From Bugulina stolonifera (taxonomy: Eukaryota; Bryozoa; Gymnolaemata; Cheilostomatida; Bugulidae): DNA of 64,000 nucleotides. Shown here in pieces: positions 11,021-26,504 of this stretch. Numbering within the stretch: position 1 is the first letter of the stretch; each line of letters opens with the position of its first letter. The position numbers and the translations under genes were made by a program. The DNA lies in contig OW285189.1 in NCBI GenBank assembly GCA_935421135.1, forward strand, positions 10,189,072-10,253,071. Direction: 5' to 3'. Under the pieces are notes generated by a model. The model was given only the letters and a program-made list of their open reading frames with translations. It was not told where the DNA came from and made no database searches.

Positions 11021-14000
11021 TACGATCACTTGACACCCTGACTCACCGGGCCATATTAAATCTCTATAATAAGCATATTTATGTTATAAACAGTAGAGTA
11101 CAGTCATGAGATACGAAAAATGTGTCTGTCATTGTTTTACCTTCAAACGATCTCAACTTGTATGCAGTATGAAGTTGCTTGTCATTGCAAGAGGACACCT
11201 GTTATACTTGCCTGAATGTATATAATGACACCCAATCTCTATCCTCTGGACCATCGATATTCTTCTAGACTCTAGAGTACATGCCCAGCAGCTATATAAC
11301 ATTGACCTCTACCTTATATCACACTGTATTAACGAATTTAATTGTAATATGGGAACTTATTATCTCCAACATTGGCCTATAGGCTAACTTTTATAATCAA
11401 TTTGTTTTGGTGGAATATTTGAATTGTATTTTAAAATCAGGAAGTTGCTTAATGAGTATAACCCTGTACACTACTGAAATAATTCGCATTGAAAAACACT
11501 ATTTTAACAATATGTAACTCTAGTGGGAACTTAGGCTGTATGTAGTATTATAATAATTTTAACTCCCCTACTGACTCAATGGTTCACTAGAGCTCATAAT
11601 ACCGCCAAAGATTTTTCTGTTTTATTGCTAATATTATAATTATTATGCTGTATTACTTGCTTTTGCAACTATTTGTAAATATTACTGTACATAGTGCATT
11701 CACTTCCAGCAGTGTCATATTAACTCCATACATGATGACCCCTGGTACATTAATATTATTTGTTTTACTATATTATTATAATGGTTTTATAATTATTATT
11801 ATTTAAATCTGAAAATGTTAAATATATTGCCTCCGAGACCAATTCATCAAGATAGATTGTCTAGCAGAAATTCTCTAAACTCGAGAACAGAATATATAAT
11901 TTGACTAAAAGTAATTAATTTTCTTAACTCCTGACACTTATTTTACTGGCTGTGAGCAGTACACAAAAATCACAACCAATTTAATATACAACCACAACAA
12001 ATCCACTTCAATCTATGTTCCATTAATCACACTCACACCTATAATTTAAATCAGACAATTATAACTTGTTTGACGTTTGAAATAATTAAAATTTTTAACA
12101 CAAAAACTGATCAAAAACTAATGTAAAAACTGTAAACTTCCCATATGCAGAATAAATTGGGTTTAGTTTGTGGTATACTGTTTTTTAGAAGTAAGACATG
12201 CAATTAGTTTCTTGTTAACTTACATTGGCAAATGCTCAGGCACTATTTGTTTTAGCCATGGTAACTACATGTATATGACGTATTAATATGTTATGTACTC
12301 CCTCAAAAACAATGTCCACTAGTTATGGTAACAAAAGAATAATTATGGAATTATATTGGTTCCTGGAGACACAAGATAAATTACTTTCATTGGATAAATT
12401 GTCAAACGGACTTATCTACCATGTTTAATTTAGTGGATATCACGGATGAATATGATAATAGCCTACATATCACATAATGTACAACTAAATGTTCAACCGT
12501 TATTTTTGTTGATAGTATTATAGAAACCACAAACTAGTTTCTGGGACTAAATTCTACAAAATAGGGAAACTAACCATACCTTCCAGTATCTTCTGCCAGT
12601 CTCAGCCTCTGCACCGAAAATCTCCGTGCTTTCCATATACAATTTGAAATTGGGTTGGAAGTAAAAGCTAAGATAGTTGATCATGCTTAAAAAAATTTCA
12701 CTTGACTCTCGTGTTTGTTGGACAATCATCATATTCTGGAATATTTATTATTGGGTTTCACTGATATTAATTCTGATCATAATTACGCAACCTGCAGGCC
12801 AAACCGATCTGATTTATCAGCCACCAATGAACTTAAAGGCCTAATGTGTGTTATTGTATCAGGGAATCCACTGAGGATAACTAAAAACTTATTTGTTTTA
12901 TTTTCTGCACTGCATACTGAATTTTAGAACTTAATGATCATAATCTACGGCTACTGAATCACCACTTGCACCAATTATAACTAGTTGACCACAGATTGGT
13001 ACGATAATGGAGTTCTAGATTGGACATTTCTGTTATGATATGCTTCAGCCTACAGTATATATTATTGTTTGGCACAAGATATACTGGTGCTATCTGGTGT
13101 CAGATAGGGACGGAACAAACTATGAATGAATCTTAATATTGCGTAACAATTTTTTAAATAGTTATGAGGAATATAACATATTGTTTGGAATATTGACCAC
13201 ATCAGACCAAGAAAAGTAGAATGGTATGATATAGATTTCGGTATACAACAATGCAGCAGCTAGCAAAAGTGCACACTTGAGACGCTGTTTGCGGTTTTGT
13301 ACAGTTATTGCTTGAACATGATGGGATACACAGCTATCAGTTGAAAATAAGCCAATCTGCCACTTAAAGAGGGAGTCCACTACTTCACAAGTAGCCCTAT
13401 ATATCCTATTCTAGTAGAACTTAGAATTCTTTTATACACCACACCATTGATTAGATAATAATTATAATAGTCACATATAATTATAAAAGTAGTTGATTCT
13501 TGTCTACATAATAGAGAAAGGTCTGTGTTTTGTTTCATGTAATATATATTTGAATAGCATTAGCATCAGTTCTGTTTCATGTAAGGCAAAACACTGGACC
13601 ATCACACTGTCTTAATAATGTTATGCAACAGTTTGCAGAACTAGAATCTACAGAGTTTAGATAATTACATGTAAATATTCTGACCCTTAGAATAGTAATC
13701 AGAATGATTCATTCCTGGAGCTAAAACATTCCAATCAAGATCAAAGAGTAGTTAGTTCCTCGAAATCTTCATACTTGATTTCCCCACATTTCAAATTATT
13801 TATCTGTTTTTACTATTTTCTGTATTCAGTCAGATGTTTTCACCACTGTAACGTTATTTTCTATCAGATTATATTTTTCCAACACCAAATAGAAAAACTT
13901 GGTGTAATGTTATTTTGGCAGCTAGCCAATATTTGGTAAGGACTTGAAAGTTTAAAATACAGTAGAGCGGTCTAAGCTAGAATGTTCAAATCAAATTTAA

Positions 14001-17000
14001 AAAATAAACTAATTAATATTTCTATCAGAATGGTGAATACAGTTTCATTTCCTAATCTGCCAGCCTTATTTTCCCCAAGGAACTGAAGAGTGAGGGAATA
14101 ACACAATCGTATTAAATAATTACTATTCTAATTAAAAATGGATTCACTTTTACCCACTTTTGCTCAAGACTGGACAATCAATTCTGTAGCGATTAGAGTG
14201 TCAGAATCAGGTATCTGGGCTATAAGTGCAGACAACTGTAGTCTAATCAGCTCAGGATTACCCTCAGTGCACCCTGCCAAGTCTGGAGCAGTGCGTTACT
14301 CAACTTTCTTACAGTAAAAGCATGGATTACCATGAATGGAAAGGTCTGGGAAAGTCAATGTAGACACATGTGTGTATAACATATTATTGTAACATATATA
14401 ATATATACATTACATAGTGTATATGTGTGATTATGTGTATAATAATATATTCAAGAGTGTATCAGGATTACTAAGGTCTGGTGTTGCTGGTGAGACTCTA
14501 AACCACAATCCCCTGTCCCACACTGCGATTACACCGTGCACCTGCGTTATTAAAATAATACTTACTGTATTTTATTATATAAGCGTCTATATATTATTTC
14601 TATATTTTGCAGTTTAATATTGCACTAAACTAGTGATAATCCAAAAATAGTTGGTGAAAGGTTTCACATAGAATAAATGTGTTTATAATTTAACGTTATA
14701 ATAGCAAAGCTATCAACTTGGCATGAGCATTTGTATATTATTCTATAGTACAGTCAAGTTACATAATTGGATTATTTATGCAAAATATAATTTATCAGAC
14801 ACTTCTGACCAACACATGATGAGAGTGAAATTAAATGGTTTATAATTATAATAGATGAAATGTATTCATGTGTGTATTGTAAGAGCTATATTATGATATA
14901 GTCAGGCATCTTATTTCGTAAATAATTTATTATTATGATAGCAGACATTTATTGGAGGGCACCACCCTTACCGTGTCACATGACACCAATGCAAGGCATT
15001 CATTCACCTGAGGTAAAGTGTCATCTCATGTCATTTTGCTGATGCTGCAAGGTTTCACCCAATGATGTCCATTCTGGTCTTCACTATGCAGGGCTTGTCA
15101 ATTAGTGGAGTTGTAATTTATACAGGGGGTACCTGTAGTAGGCGTCACTTTCTTGACATTATATCAGAGACTCTTTGAAGCCAGTGTCATAACAAGTCAT
15201 GTTATCACTACATAACAGCATTATCCTGCTGAGAGGTGTGTTATATGATACCTTTATATTCCATATGCTACCAATAATGTCCAAGGATAGACTAACCTCC
15301 TTTCTCCTGCTTGAAAACTACATGTATGCACATAATGCTCATGTACGTGTATGTAAATGTATAATTATGCATTGATATGTATAACTTTCTACCGCCTTGT
15401 ATGAATGATGAAATATTTACTTACATGTATATAACCAACACCATACAATAGCACACTTTATCATGGTTCCAATTTCGGTCTCAATTCTAAGCAGTGTCAG
15501 TGGTTTTTAACATTTCTATGTGTCCAACCAACTTTCTAGGATTAAAACAAATATATACGATTTGGTTTTGAGATACGGTTATGACTGTTGTCCTGTTTGT
15601 GTGATAATATTAAATTATTTGGCTTAGTCTAGCAACCCAACCTTCTTGGGTTAACGGCCCAGTACGTTAGTTCGAAATGCCCCTCTCACCTGGAAGTTGG
15701 GATCCTCTCCTCTACTAGAAAAGCCTATCAATGATTCTTCTAGAATCTACCGCACATATAGTCCATATAGATGAACATCTAGCCCATGTTACACGTATAC
15801 ATGTACATACAATGCACAACAACACAGAAAATATGTCTGAAATTTGTTCAACTACAACATTATACCTGGCCATGTACACGTATCGCATATCATCAGTACA
15901 TGATAACAACATTATACCTGGCCATGTACATGTCTGTCTGTATATTGTATATCATCAGTGTTTTGATCAGACTGGAAAATAATTATTCAAAGTATAATTT
16001 TTGATTTCAACCCAAAATCATGTCCAAAACAAACATGTCATGGACTCAGTAATCTTCTGTAATCCACTGTATAAGAATTCCATTGACTTCTGAGTAATCT
16101 AGTGTATGGTGGGAATCTCATTTGAAACACATTCTAAGAACCAGCCAGGTCAAACCTAAGTCAAGTCAAACTGTGTGTATGCAGGGTTTAGCAGTTAATA
16201 TTTTCCACCAGCATATATAGCATGATAATCAACAGGTGGATGTTGAATTTCTACTACTGTATGCTGAGAAATTCTCCGATGAGGTCAGAGCAAGTCAGAC
16301 AGAAAGATCTGCCTGAATTAATGATAACAAACCTTAATTATGTTTCTAAATACATGCAAATATATTCTGAAAAAAAACTAGAATTTTTGTACTTTTAAAC
16401 AAGGCCTAGGGTAAATATGTAAGTGATGATAATAACATGTTGTATTTACAGCATTTCATGTGTATATTGCATGCATAATAAATGTATGTTATTACAGGGT
16501 TATGTCTTGTCTTGAAACAGTGATTCAGTTCAAAAGGTCAAATTAAATGGGCCTGATGGTATTTTTAGAAAGCTGTAATTTCAATGCAAATTGAAATTTA
16601 ATTTGCTTTTAAAAAGAATCACCATCAAAGAAAATAGTAACTGTCAATGAACCACAAAATAAAAGTTCAACTAGAAAAGAACATGGCGGAGAATACCACA
16701 ACACTGTCTATTGTGCCAAAATCCTGGGTGGGTCCTGTGCTACACTGTCAAGCGATAAAAGACGGATAACTAGTTGCAAGTAAACTGACCAGGGTGTTTG
16801 TGTGTGGTGCTTGATAATACCATGCCTGTAACTCTGTTGAAATCTGCCTGTCATGGTGGCACTTTAGTTGATCAATTCTAAAATTTAATGGACATTTTCA
16901 AAATTTGGTCATTGTTTTTTTCTTGTACATGCTCCAATTAGTACATAATGGGCCTGTGAGTTGAGAACATGTGAAATTTGTTATTATTTATGCAGCTATT

Positions 17001-20000
17001 TATTGCCCTACTAACTTATGATACTAATGACTTGAGAGTGTACACAATACTAGGCTAAACTAGTGGGCTGAGTCATTGTCAATTACACTAAAAATTATAA
17101 ATTAGTTCAATTATAGATCAATATATTACCACTAAACAAATCTCAGTAGTCAAGTCATTACATATCAATGATGGATATAATTAAGCTAATATATTACACT
17201 ATTTTTTATTCTCTCTCGAAACAGTCATTTACAAGTTTCATAAATAAATTGAATGATAATGATCAGTCGTGGTTGGACAGAAAACAAATGAGCCAATCAC
17301 AGGACTCACGGTTAGGCCTATTCTATAGTCTGTAACTGTCTGTATGTAAGCCCAGTAAGATCCTAGCATCCTTCTTAGTCATAGCATTATACATACGGTT
17401 ACCATGGTTACTGATAATCAATCAATCTTAAACTAAGTAAGCCACTGAGGTGACAGAATGTTCTTCATGAAAACGTCAACCGCAAAGCTAAAAATTTCCT
17501 ATCAGCTAGCTTTGCTAAATTACAGCAGACCGCAAAGACTGATTAATGATGATTCAATGTTTCACACAGCCGCTTCACATTTTACCAATACCTGGCATAT
17601 AACAAAGGTGTCTGCGTCTTAGATATGCTAGTGATGGTGGCATCGGTCTCCGCCAACATCACCAGTAAAGGCATGCCAAACATTTTGGCTATACCAACCA
17701 ATAGAATTAGGTCTTCTAAAAGTTACCACATAGTGTAGATAGCGTTAGCCAAACTTATAATGAACACTAGGTAGACTAATGCATATTCATAAACCTTCAT
17801 CAGCTGCCAATTTTTTATTCCTTAAAATATTCATATCTAACAACGTTGTAGGTCTGTGCAACTAATGGCTTATTATTTGAATTAACCAGAATTATAGGGG
17901 TAATGTGTTTGCATATATACTGTGACACCACCCTTTACAATCGTGACCTAAGAGTTCAGATATAGACAGAGTCACAGATATGCTGTCTTGAAAGCGTATT
18001 CTGAGCAAGATTTTTTTAAGTTAATCTCACATTTCTGACTGAATTCATAATATATTGATTAATCAGCTAATTGGTAAATCTATTTATAGACTATCAACAT
18101 TAAATATGTTTTGCATATAATGAGCGTTATAAACAAAAAAATGAAAGTTGTAGAAGCATAGAACCTGGGCTATACTAAAAAATAATATGTGAATGTGAAG
18201 AACTTGTTGCTTCTAATAATGTTTCTCATGTACAATAGCAATTAATTTGAAAGTGGTGTTACAGTTTAGTTTCACATTGTTTTCCCTTTGGCACATTGCC
18301 ATGCTAAGAAAATCAAGTTTATGACACCGCTGCAGACTCGACCCCTTTATCCCTGTCTAATCTCCATAAAAAAGTATAGATATTTATGGCATGCAATCTC
18401 AATCCTGTCAACTCAATAAATCTTGTATTATTACATCATCCTATGGTTTTATTACCTCCAGGTTTAGGTCATGATTCCAATAATAACTTACATTAAGCAT
18501 CATCCTCAACAGCCCACCCATAATCCTATTAAAATAAGGAATATTAAATTATAATAACTGTCCCAGTTTATTAGAGAGAGAGGACAACTTCAATCTAAAA
18601 CTCAAGATAGCCTGTTACTTGAAATATATTGTTGAAAATTTAATGTAATTTGTATAAAATGACCAAAAGCATGCTTAAAACCTATGTTGTGTATATATAC
18701 ATATGATAAATGGTAACCAACTCGTTCTTCTTGCTGCAAGTATTTATGAAATGCATCTCATAATTATTCTGCACCATGATGTTGAAGGAGAGAAAGCACA
18801 TAATCTATGCATAATATTAGGTGTTAGAGGCTTTCACAGTTGATGGAGGTGTCTCTGCCAAACACCACCTCCTTGATTATCCTACGCCAGAGCCAGTACA
18901 TAAATTAAATTTTATCACATCTGTGGTCTGCAGTATCACTAACACCCCTTGTATAATGAGTGAAAGGAAGGCAGAATATCCATGGGTGTGTTCAACAATT
19001 TTAAGGTGTTTCCTTACATATCTCTGTAGGTTTCAGAAAATAGCAATTATATTAAATACCCTAATGTCAGTAAAATATATATTACCAACAGGGTTAAAGG
19101 GAATTTCACCAAACCAAACAAAAATATTGCTATAATAAATAACAATACAGATCATTAATAAAGTACGAAAATATAATATAAATCAATTTATGACAGGATT
19201 ATGTAACAAACTGACTAATATTTAATATAACTATCTTTATCTTCAATGGAAATTTCTATTTGAAGTACTTTTTGTCTAAGACGATTTTAATGCAAAATAA
19301 TTTGCGGTTATGGAGTCCTTAGCATTTGTATTGAAGTGGTACATTATCTTTGAGTTACGTTTAAAAATTAGTACGAGTACTGTACACTCTGATCTGTCAA
19401 GAGAGTGTTAATGTACATGCGGTAAGGAATAGTTTCCAATGCTGTAATCTGGCAAATGCACATCATTCAATTAGTGTGTACTGTGTACAGTATAACAATT
19501 CACTGTATTTTAATACTGAAATTAATGGCTTGTATTTTTGGACAGAAAGAGTCGAAAATAACCGTCCACAACAAGGAGATTTGGATGGACTACAAATGGT
19601 CTATTTTTTATTGCTTGCATTTTTAAGTCACCTTAAATTAATTTCAATATTATTCAACCTTGTCCCAAGTTCCATAGTAGACTTTTATTGTAACTTCATA
19701 ATGAATGATATTATGGATAAACATTAAAAGGTTCTGAGTAATGTGAGATGAAATATTATATATGGTTGACCGATGTCACTGACTGCTGAATGTTCCTTCC
19801 ACTTTGATTCCATCTATGCTGATTTAATTGGCACTGTCCTTTCAAATTATTGTTAATCCACAAATGCCATTAATCACTGCTATCTTCACTATTCATTACA
19901 ATTTATTATAATTATATTTCTAATACCAGTATTTTAAAATTATTTCTATAAAAACCCACTTGATTATTACTGTATTGGTAATACATGTATAATGCTATAA

Positions 20001-20984
20001 TAGGCTCTTCTGCTGTTAATGTGAAGTTGGTTAGTTATACACTTTACGTAGATGCTATGAGGGTATAATTACATCATCCAATGTCAGTTACAGGACCTGT
20101 ATCAATGTTTGTACTCATTTATGAAACTATTGCATAAGTTTATACACTCAGCACTAAATTAAATATTTAAATTTGGTTAAACAATTTTCAAGACAGTTAT
20201 GCAATTTCCCTGACCCCCAGTTTCTACTTCTTACACGCAACTCCAATACCCAAGATATTCTTGGTTAACAATGGTAAAATTATTATTTCAACCACATAAG
20301 TTTTCAATTATATTGTTTCGAAATAATATTATTGCATAAATTTATATAATAATAAAATAATTCTTATTCAAGAGATAAGAAGTGAGTTGGAAGATGATAT
20401 AAATTATAATTATGTGTCTAGAGGCCAGTCCTACCAGTAATAATGTTATCTAATTAATTCTATCTCCTTGAAAGCTGTGGAATTAAAACAAGTTGATTTT
20501 AAACCACAAATATTAATTAGCAGGCAAATGCACCTAGTTTACAGGGTTTTCATAACAACTGCTTAAACTGAAAGGAAATGGCCACTGATTGCAAGACAAT
20601 TATTAAAACTTGGGAATGGCTATAGAACTGGTTTCACTAAGTTACAATATTTTATAATGGGATAATTAAAGTCAAGCTCCTTTTCCAGAGACACTCAGCC
20701 TGTGGACCTTGTTATAAAGTTGTATTTTTGCTGATCAAACACTAATGCTTGACTAATGCTCAGTGTACCCAACTGAAATTTTGGTTTTAAGCAGCCAAGA
20801 AAATAAAATTAAACTATTTTTCATATGCTGTACAATATACACATGTACAATAGTAATACAATAATTTTTGAAATCTACTGCATGAATATATTTCTGTTGT
20901 TTTAGTAATACCTGAACGAATGATGGCACCTAAAATTCAACTTTTTTGTGCTGTCTGTTGTGCCTATAGTTTTGTGCATCTTAC

Positions 20985-21110
20985 AAATGCGTGTTACATG
21001 TTACGTGTTATATGTTACGTATTACATGTTATGTGTTACATGTTACGTATTACGCGATACATGTTACATGTTATGTGTTACGGTATGTGCTACGTGTTAC
21101 GTTACATATA
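20985..21110. repeat. Degenerate GTTAC-based tandem repeat
   Basis: Irregular copies of a TGTTACATGTTACG-like word lie in tandem. The unit is short and the array imperfect, so the open frames across it are spurious. Confidence 0.75.
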
Positions 21111-22176
21111 ATACATTATGTGTGTCCCAGATTTTAGCCTACATGGTTTTTTGTGAAGAAAATAATATAGCACATAAGAAACACAAACATATAGGACCTA
21201 TTACACATGTTATTACATAGTCATTGTGCATCTATATTGTAGCATATTATTATTAAATAAATATAATAGACTCCCTCCACATTCTACATAAATTATAATA
21301 TTATAATACATGCCGTGAATATCTAAAAATTAAGTTATAATTACACAGCTATCATTAATTCATGCATACTTTCCAGGTAATGTATATACGTGTATTATTG
21401 TTTGTTTCGTGAATGATCATGAATATAATACATGGGAGATAATCCTGGGTCTGAACACAATGACACGTCCATTTTAATATCTCATAGAAACATGTCTGCC
21501 TGCCTAAGGATCAACATAAGATTATACGAACAGGAAATAGTATCAATATATGACTGTATTATTCTATATACAATAGTGTCCGTGTCTTATATACCTTATT
21601 ATATAATATTCTCACGGTTAAGTAGTGTCAGGTGTTTGCTGTATGTGTGGCCTTCTCAAATTATTCCACTATCTCATGGTTGTTTTACGGAGTGTTTATT
21701 CTACTCTTCAAAATTACCATAATGATTGCCTAACAATGCAGAACACTTAATTTCTGTCTCATATTACATTTGGGGCCCACATAATGCATCTATAAATGGC
21801 ACAGTCGCATTTCCGACACAAATATTCTTTGGTTACTAGCAATGATTGCTACTAAAACTACATGTACACTGAGAGTATGGGTATTGTTACAGACCTTCTG
21901 TAGATGTAATTATGAGGCCCTGCAGTGTATACACTAGGTTTATATACAATGTACATTGTGCTATAATATTATATGATGTTTAGCCTACATGTTTATCTAA
22001 CAGCACAAATCTGCAATTCTAAATGTGTGTAATACTATATGGAATGGAATATTGCAATATATCCTGTACAGCAGGCTACATGCTTGCACCACATTATAAC
22101 ACAATAAAAATAATATGTTGTTGTACATTTACATGATGTAGTACCCTGAACAGTACCCTGAGATAAATTGATTTAT

Positions 22177-22230
22177 GATTTTTAATTATGTTTCCAATGT
22201 TCTGATTTTTAATTATGTTTCCAATGTTCT
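22177..22230. repeat. 27-bp direct duplication
   Basis: Two adjacent copies of a TGATTTTTAATTATGTTTCC-type 27-bp unit, differing by at most the edge bases. Confidence 0.85.
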
Positions 22231-23293
22231 AACGTTGGAGGTATAATAATAGTAACGTGATTATAATACAATACAATCTACAAGCATCGAAAGCCAGTGA
22301 TTGTGTGATATAATATGAAGTTCAGCCATATTTTTACATGCTGCGCCATAAGAGGCTAAGCTGTAGAAATCGTAAATATGTCTGTCCACTGTGTCAGGTG
22401 AATTGGCACTGTAGAGCCTCGAGTTCATACCCTACTCAGGGATGAGCTATTTCACAGGTGCAAAATGGAGTAATGAAATAAATTTCCTTGAAACAAAAAT
22501 GTTATAAAATAAGCATTGCACTGTACATAAGCCTACCATGTAGTGAAATAATTATATTATGCTATGACACCAAATAGATATTATAATACGTTCATGAAAT
22601 ATGACACAGAAACCCATAGGGTAATGTTATACATGTTTTAAGATTAATAGGTGAACAATAATTTACCATTTATAAATTATATGGTTGTAGAACAGACCTT
22701 TCGGTATAATTAATTACAAATAGTATTGTCATTTACATTATTTAATACTCCCGTCATGAATGAAAATCAGTAAGGGTAGAAAATTAATCTTCCATTTTTC
22801 ATGACTTCAAATGATGAGCAACAATAAAAATTCTGTTGGTTAGTTTCATTGATAAATTTGTTAGATCATTTATCAAATTGATATAATCATCCATACAATA
22901 ATGTAGGTACATCAAGGAAGGCCTAGTATCTGTCTGTCTGTCTATACGTTCTACATGATGGTATATAGTATATAATCGAAATACGGTAAGCTGCATATAC
23001 AAGTGAATAGCTTGTATTAATATTACATGTACATCCTGCGACTAGATCTCGACCTGAGCACACTATGTTACACTCTGAACTCTGTGATAAAAACTAATCC
23101 TTTTATTCCAAGAAAAACATTTCTGAAATTCATCCCTCATCGTTCTTGCATTTACTGTAAAGAATACTGCATTAGAGATCCTACTATTGATGCAGCATTT
23201 ACACTGATAATAAACTAGTATTCGTAGGTGTGCACTGTGTAGTCTTATGAAGCCCATAAATAATTTACCAAGTTAACTTATTTACTGCTGATG

Positions 23294-23370
23294 TATCAGT
23301 GAGCCAGTTTATCAGTGAACCAGTTTATCAGTAAACCAGTTTATCAGTGAACCGGTTTATTAGTGAACTG
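23294..23370. repeat. 17-bp tandem repeat
   Basis: About four to five copies of a TATCAGTGAACCAGTTT unit with a few substitutions. Confidence 0.85.
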
Positions 23371-23564
23371 GTAATCACCATATGTAGTCGATTACAGCCC
23401 GTGTTGATTTTCACCCACTGGACATTGCTCAGGCTGAAATGCACCTTTGTAGGGTCTTGGCCTATTTTATTACATGTATTATATCTATTACAAGTATACC
23501 TATTACAGCTGCAATTTACATGTACAATGTACACAGGTACATCGTACATATATCAGATTCTTCA

Positions 23565-23626
23565 AATTTTGTTTGTTTGTTTACATGTTGGTTTGTTTGT
23601 TTTTTTGTTTGTTTGTTTGTTTGTTT
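23565..23626. repeat. GTTT microsatellite
   Basis: Runs of GTTT interrupted by TTACATGTTG and a T tract. It is simple sequence only. Confidence 0.8.
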
Positions 23627-25832
23627 TCCTGTACTGTACAGTGATTAGTATTCACTAATTATTCATTCTTCGAATAACTGAATTTGTATCACTCCCATTC
23701 ATTTAAACAATGATGATAGTTTTTAATTGTCACCTTTTCTGTGCTTTGTATTGCAATAATGCTGCAACATTCAAAATGGAAGAAATTCAATTTAGCAATA
23801 TATCAGTCAATGATTTCGGACCAAACTAGACTACACTGTGGTATGGACTAGCCTGTACAAAATGACTACTGTTAATATATATTATATTAGGGTAGGTGCC
23901 AATCTACCATTCTTCAACCACAGTAGATTTATATTGTTTAAAAGTAAAAGGGAAGTGAAGTCTAAGAAATTGTTTAAGAAACAGGAGATTGACAGGTTTG
24001 TGTCTATTCCATCTTTTAAAAAGGAAGTTGTAATTTACAGCATTCCACACAGGCCAATTATTATATTTATATACTTTATAGAAAAACTAATTAGAAAAAT
24101 ACAGTAATTTAGTTTGACCGCTGTAACATTACATTATACTTTCCTTAAAAACAGTAAACTGCGGTGCAATTGACCTATAAATTACTAACTATTCACCCAA
24201 CCTGTTAAACTATCTAAATTGTTGATAGTATAGCCAGCAAGAAATTGTAATAAATGACTAAGAATAATTCTTGATAACCAAGTGAAAATCATTGAGAACT
24301 GATGTTGCATATCTTCATATGGAAGGCCATGAAAACTACATACAGTTATACTATACCAGCCCATTTCTCCTTCTATTTACCATATACATAAATACAACGA
24401 AAGTATCTTATTAAGAAATAAATATAATATTACATTCTGTAAATGCTGTTCTATGCCAGTATTAAAGAAATTAACACGTAAACCCTTAGTTCTATGAGAT
24501 TGAGGGGGTTAAAATATTGCCTAATATCAAAAGTATTTACTACCAAAACTAAGCCAATTGCTAACACATGTGACTTACTAATCACCAATTAATGCAACAA
24601 AATATCTCTTGTGCTAAAACTAAAAGCTGTAAACATGCCATGCACAGACATTTGGGATACCATGGCATAAAAAATATACAGGCGCGCATTGTAATATCCC
24701 TTCTAGTTTCATATTGAAGCTTATACATGTAGATGGTAACATTGTTAATAAGCACAATACAGTATTCACAAGGATGTCAACTGTGTGATAAAACATAAAA
24801 CTACTATTTTCAGAATGCACTACATTTGCGTTACTACCTTTTTTCTACCAAGACACCGATACAATGTTATTTGAATATTGTGTTCAAGTCGAAGTTGTCT
24901 TATCTCGATTATTAAAGAGAAGAAAGAGAATAACTTCAAAAATATGTTAAAGGTGAGAGCTGCTAAATTATACAATCATGTTATGCAGGCTAAAGATGTC
25001 TGCTAATATTACTGACAGACTTGAAGTGATCAGCTGACTTGCATGTTTGCTATTTTGGTTTACAGAAGCACGTATGCATGCTACATACATACTATACGTT
25101 GTATATATGTACACACAAGTCTGTAATGTAATTAGCGCATCTCAATGTATATTATACATGTACAATATAATATACATTACATTGTACATGAATTATACAT
25201 GTAGAAAGTTGAGAAACCATGATGATTATTATTTACTTATTTATAATAATGCTAAATATGTACTATCTTGTTACCATTTGACCTGCATGTAGATTGATAC
25301 GTTGCAATTTCATTTGCACATCAATTTAGGAGTTGCCCTCTCTGTACCTTCAATCAAGAGGAGCACATATATGTTCAAATACTTTTATGTAGGAAATGTA
25401 CTGTACTGTCTTGTTGTTATCAAATAAGCAAACTCACATGATGAGACTTGGAGAGGTTTTTACAAATTAATGCTTTTGCTGTCAGAGTGTCAGGTCAACT
25501 GAAAATCCCAAACTAGGAACACTAATCAACCGAGTTTCCACTATGACAATGTTTCATAGAGTTATCTTCTCCTGTGAGATAACATTCTAGTGATCCTCCT
25601 CAATGCCAATTACTAGCTTGTAAGGCTGACCAGTGGGACAAAATCAGTCTACACTAATGATCGACTTCAATCTGTTCATTTGAATTGCTAATCTGTCCAA
25701 GCTTTACCCAAGGCCCAAAGGAGCCTATATAGGCCTATACTTGATGTACACCATTATATATTCACTCAGAAGGTCCATGTGTGACTCTTATAAAACATAC
25801 TTATTAGTCCCCACATTATATGGCCATAATAT

Positions 25833-26500
25833 TGTGATGGTACGCCCAGTCGTATCTTACATCTGACACTCATTATTGCGTGCATACATGTATATATCTG
25901 CTTGTACTTTACTCTTATATTGTTATATATGATTATATGATTGTATCTAAGTCTTTTAATGCCTTTTATACCCATGTACAGAGGCCCGACCTCTCAGAAT
26001 CCATTGATATTCATTTTGTACATGAATTGGACCATTATAAGCAACTTTTGTAGAACCCGACCTATTTTGGGTCGGCCGTCGGGCTTCCGGCGGCCATCTT
26101 GTTGCGCAACTTCCGGACGACCACACGTCGTCTTTTCCCGACGTCACGTCGGCCGGAAGTCCTTATACTATATAAAGGGCACTGTTTTACTGTTCATTGT
26201 CTCAGTCTACACTTGGCTTTCAATAAAGACACATCTATACTTGATACAGGGACTTTCTCTTCCTTTTACTAGGTCATTCGCTTAGCGAACCGCCTACTAG
26301 GTTGAACTACTCTCTTTCATTGTATAGTATAGTCTGAAGGTCGGACTTGAGATCAGATGGGTCGTCTTTGGTAGTATTTGGGCTACTGAGACCGCTCGAT
26401 CTTTCATGTAATGCGAAGTCCTATTACCACTCATAGGCACTTCATTTCTGGGTCGATAGTCGTCCAAGGACGACCGCACCAAATCACAGAAACCATTACA
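25833..26500 (+). mobile_element. Solo LTR, copy 2
   Basis: A 668-bp unit nearly identical to 7893-8555, with the same TGTGATGG start, CCATTACA end, TATATAAAGG box and AATAAAG signal. ATAT lies on both sides. The high identity to copy 1 argues for recent movement of this subfamily. No internal retrotransposon sequence adjoins it. Confidence 0.75.
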
Positions 26501-26504
26501 ATAT

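Larger units (their letters stand above)
11021..25827. other. Long gene-free region downstream of the Hox gene
   Basis: I see no coding exon, homeobox or RNA gene in these 14.8 kb. The sequence is AT-rich with scattered short open frames that lack codon structure or known motifs. It holds small tandem repeats at 20985-21110 (GTTACATGTTACG-like), 22177-22230 (27-bp duplication), 23294-23370 (17-bp unit) and 23565-23625 (GTTT runs). Many ACATGTA words occur, for example around 25140-25205. Hox regulatory DNA is a plausible content but nothing here proves it. Confidence 0.5.
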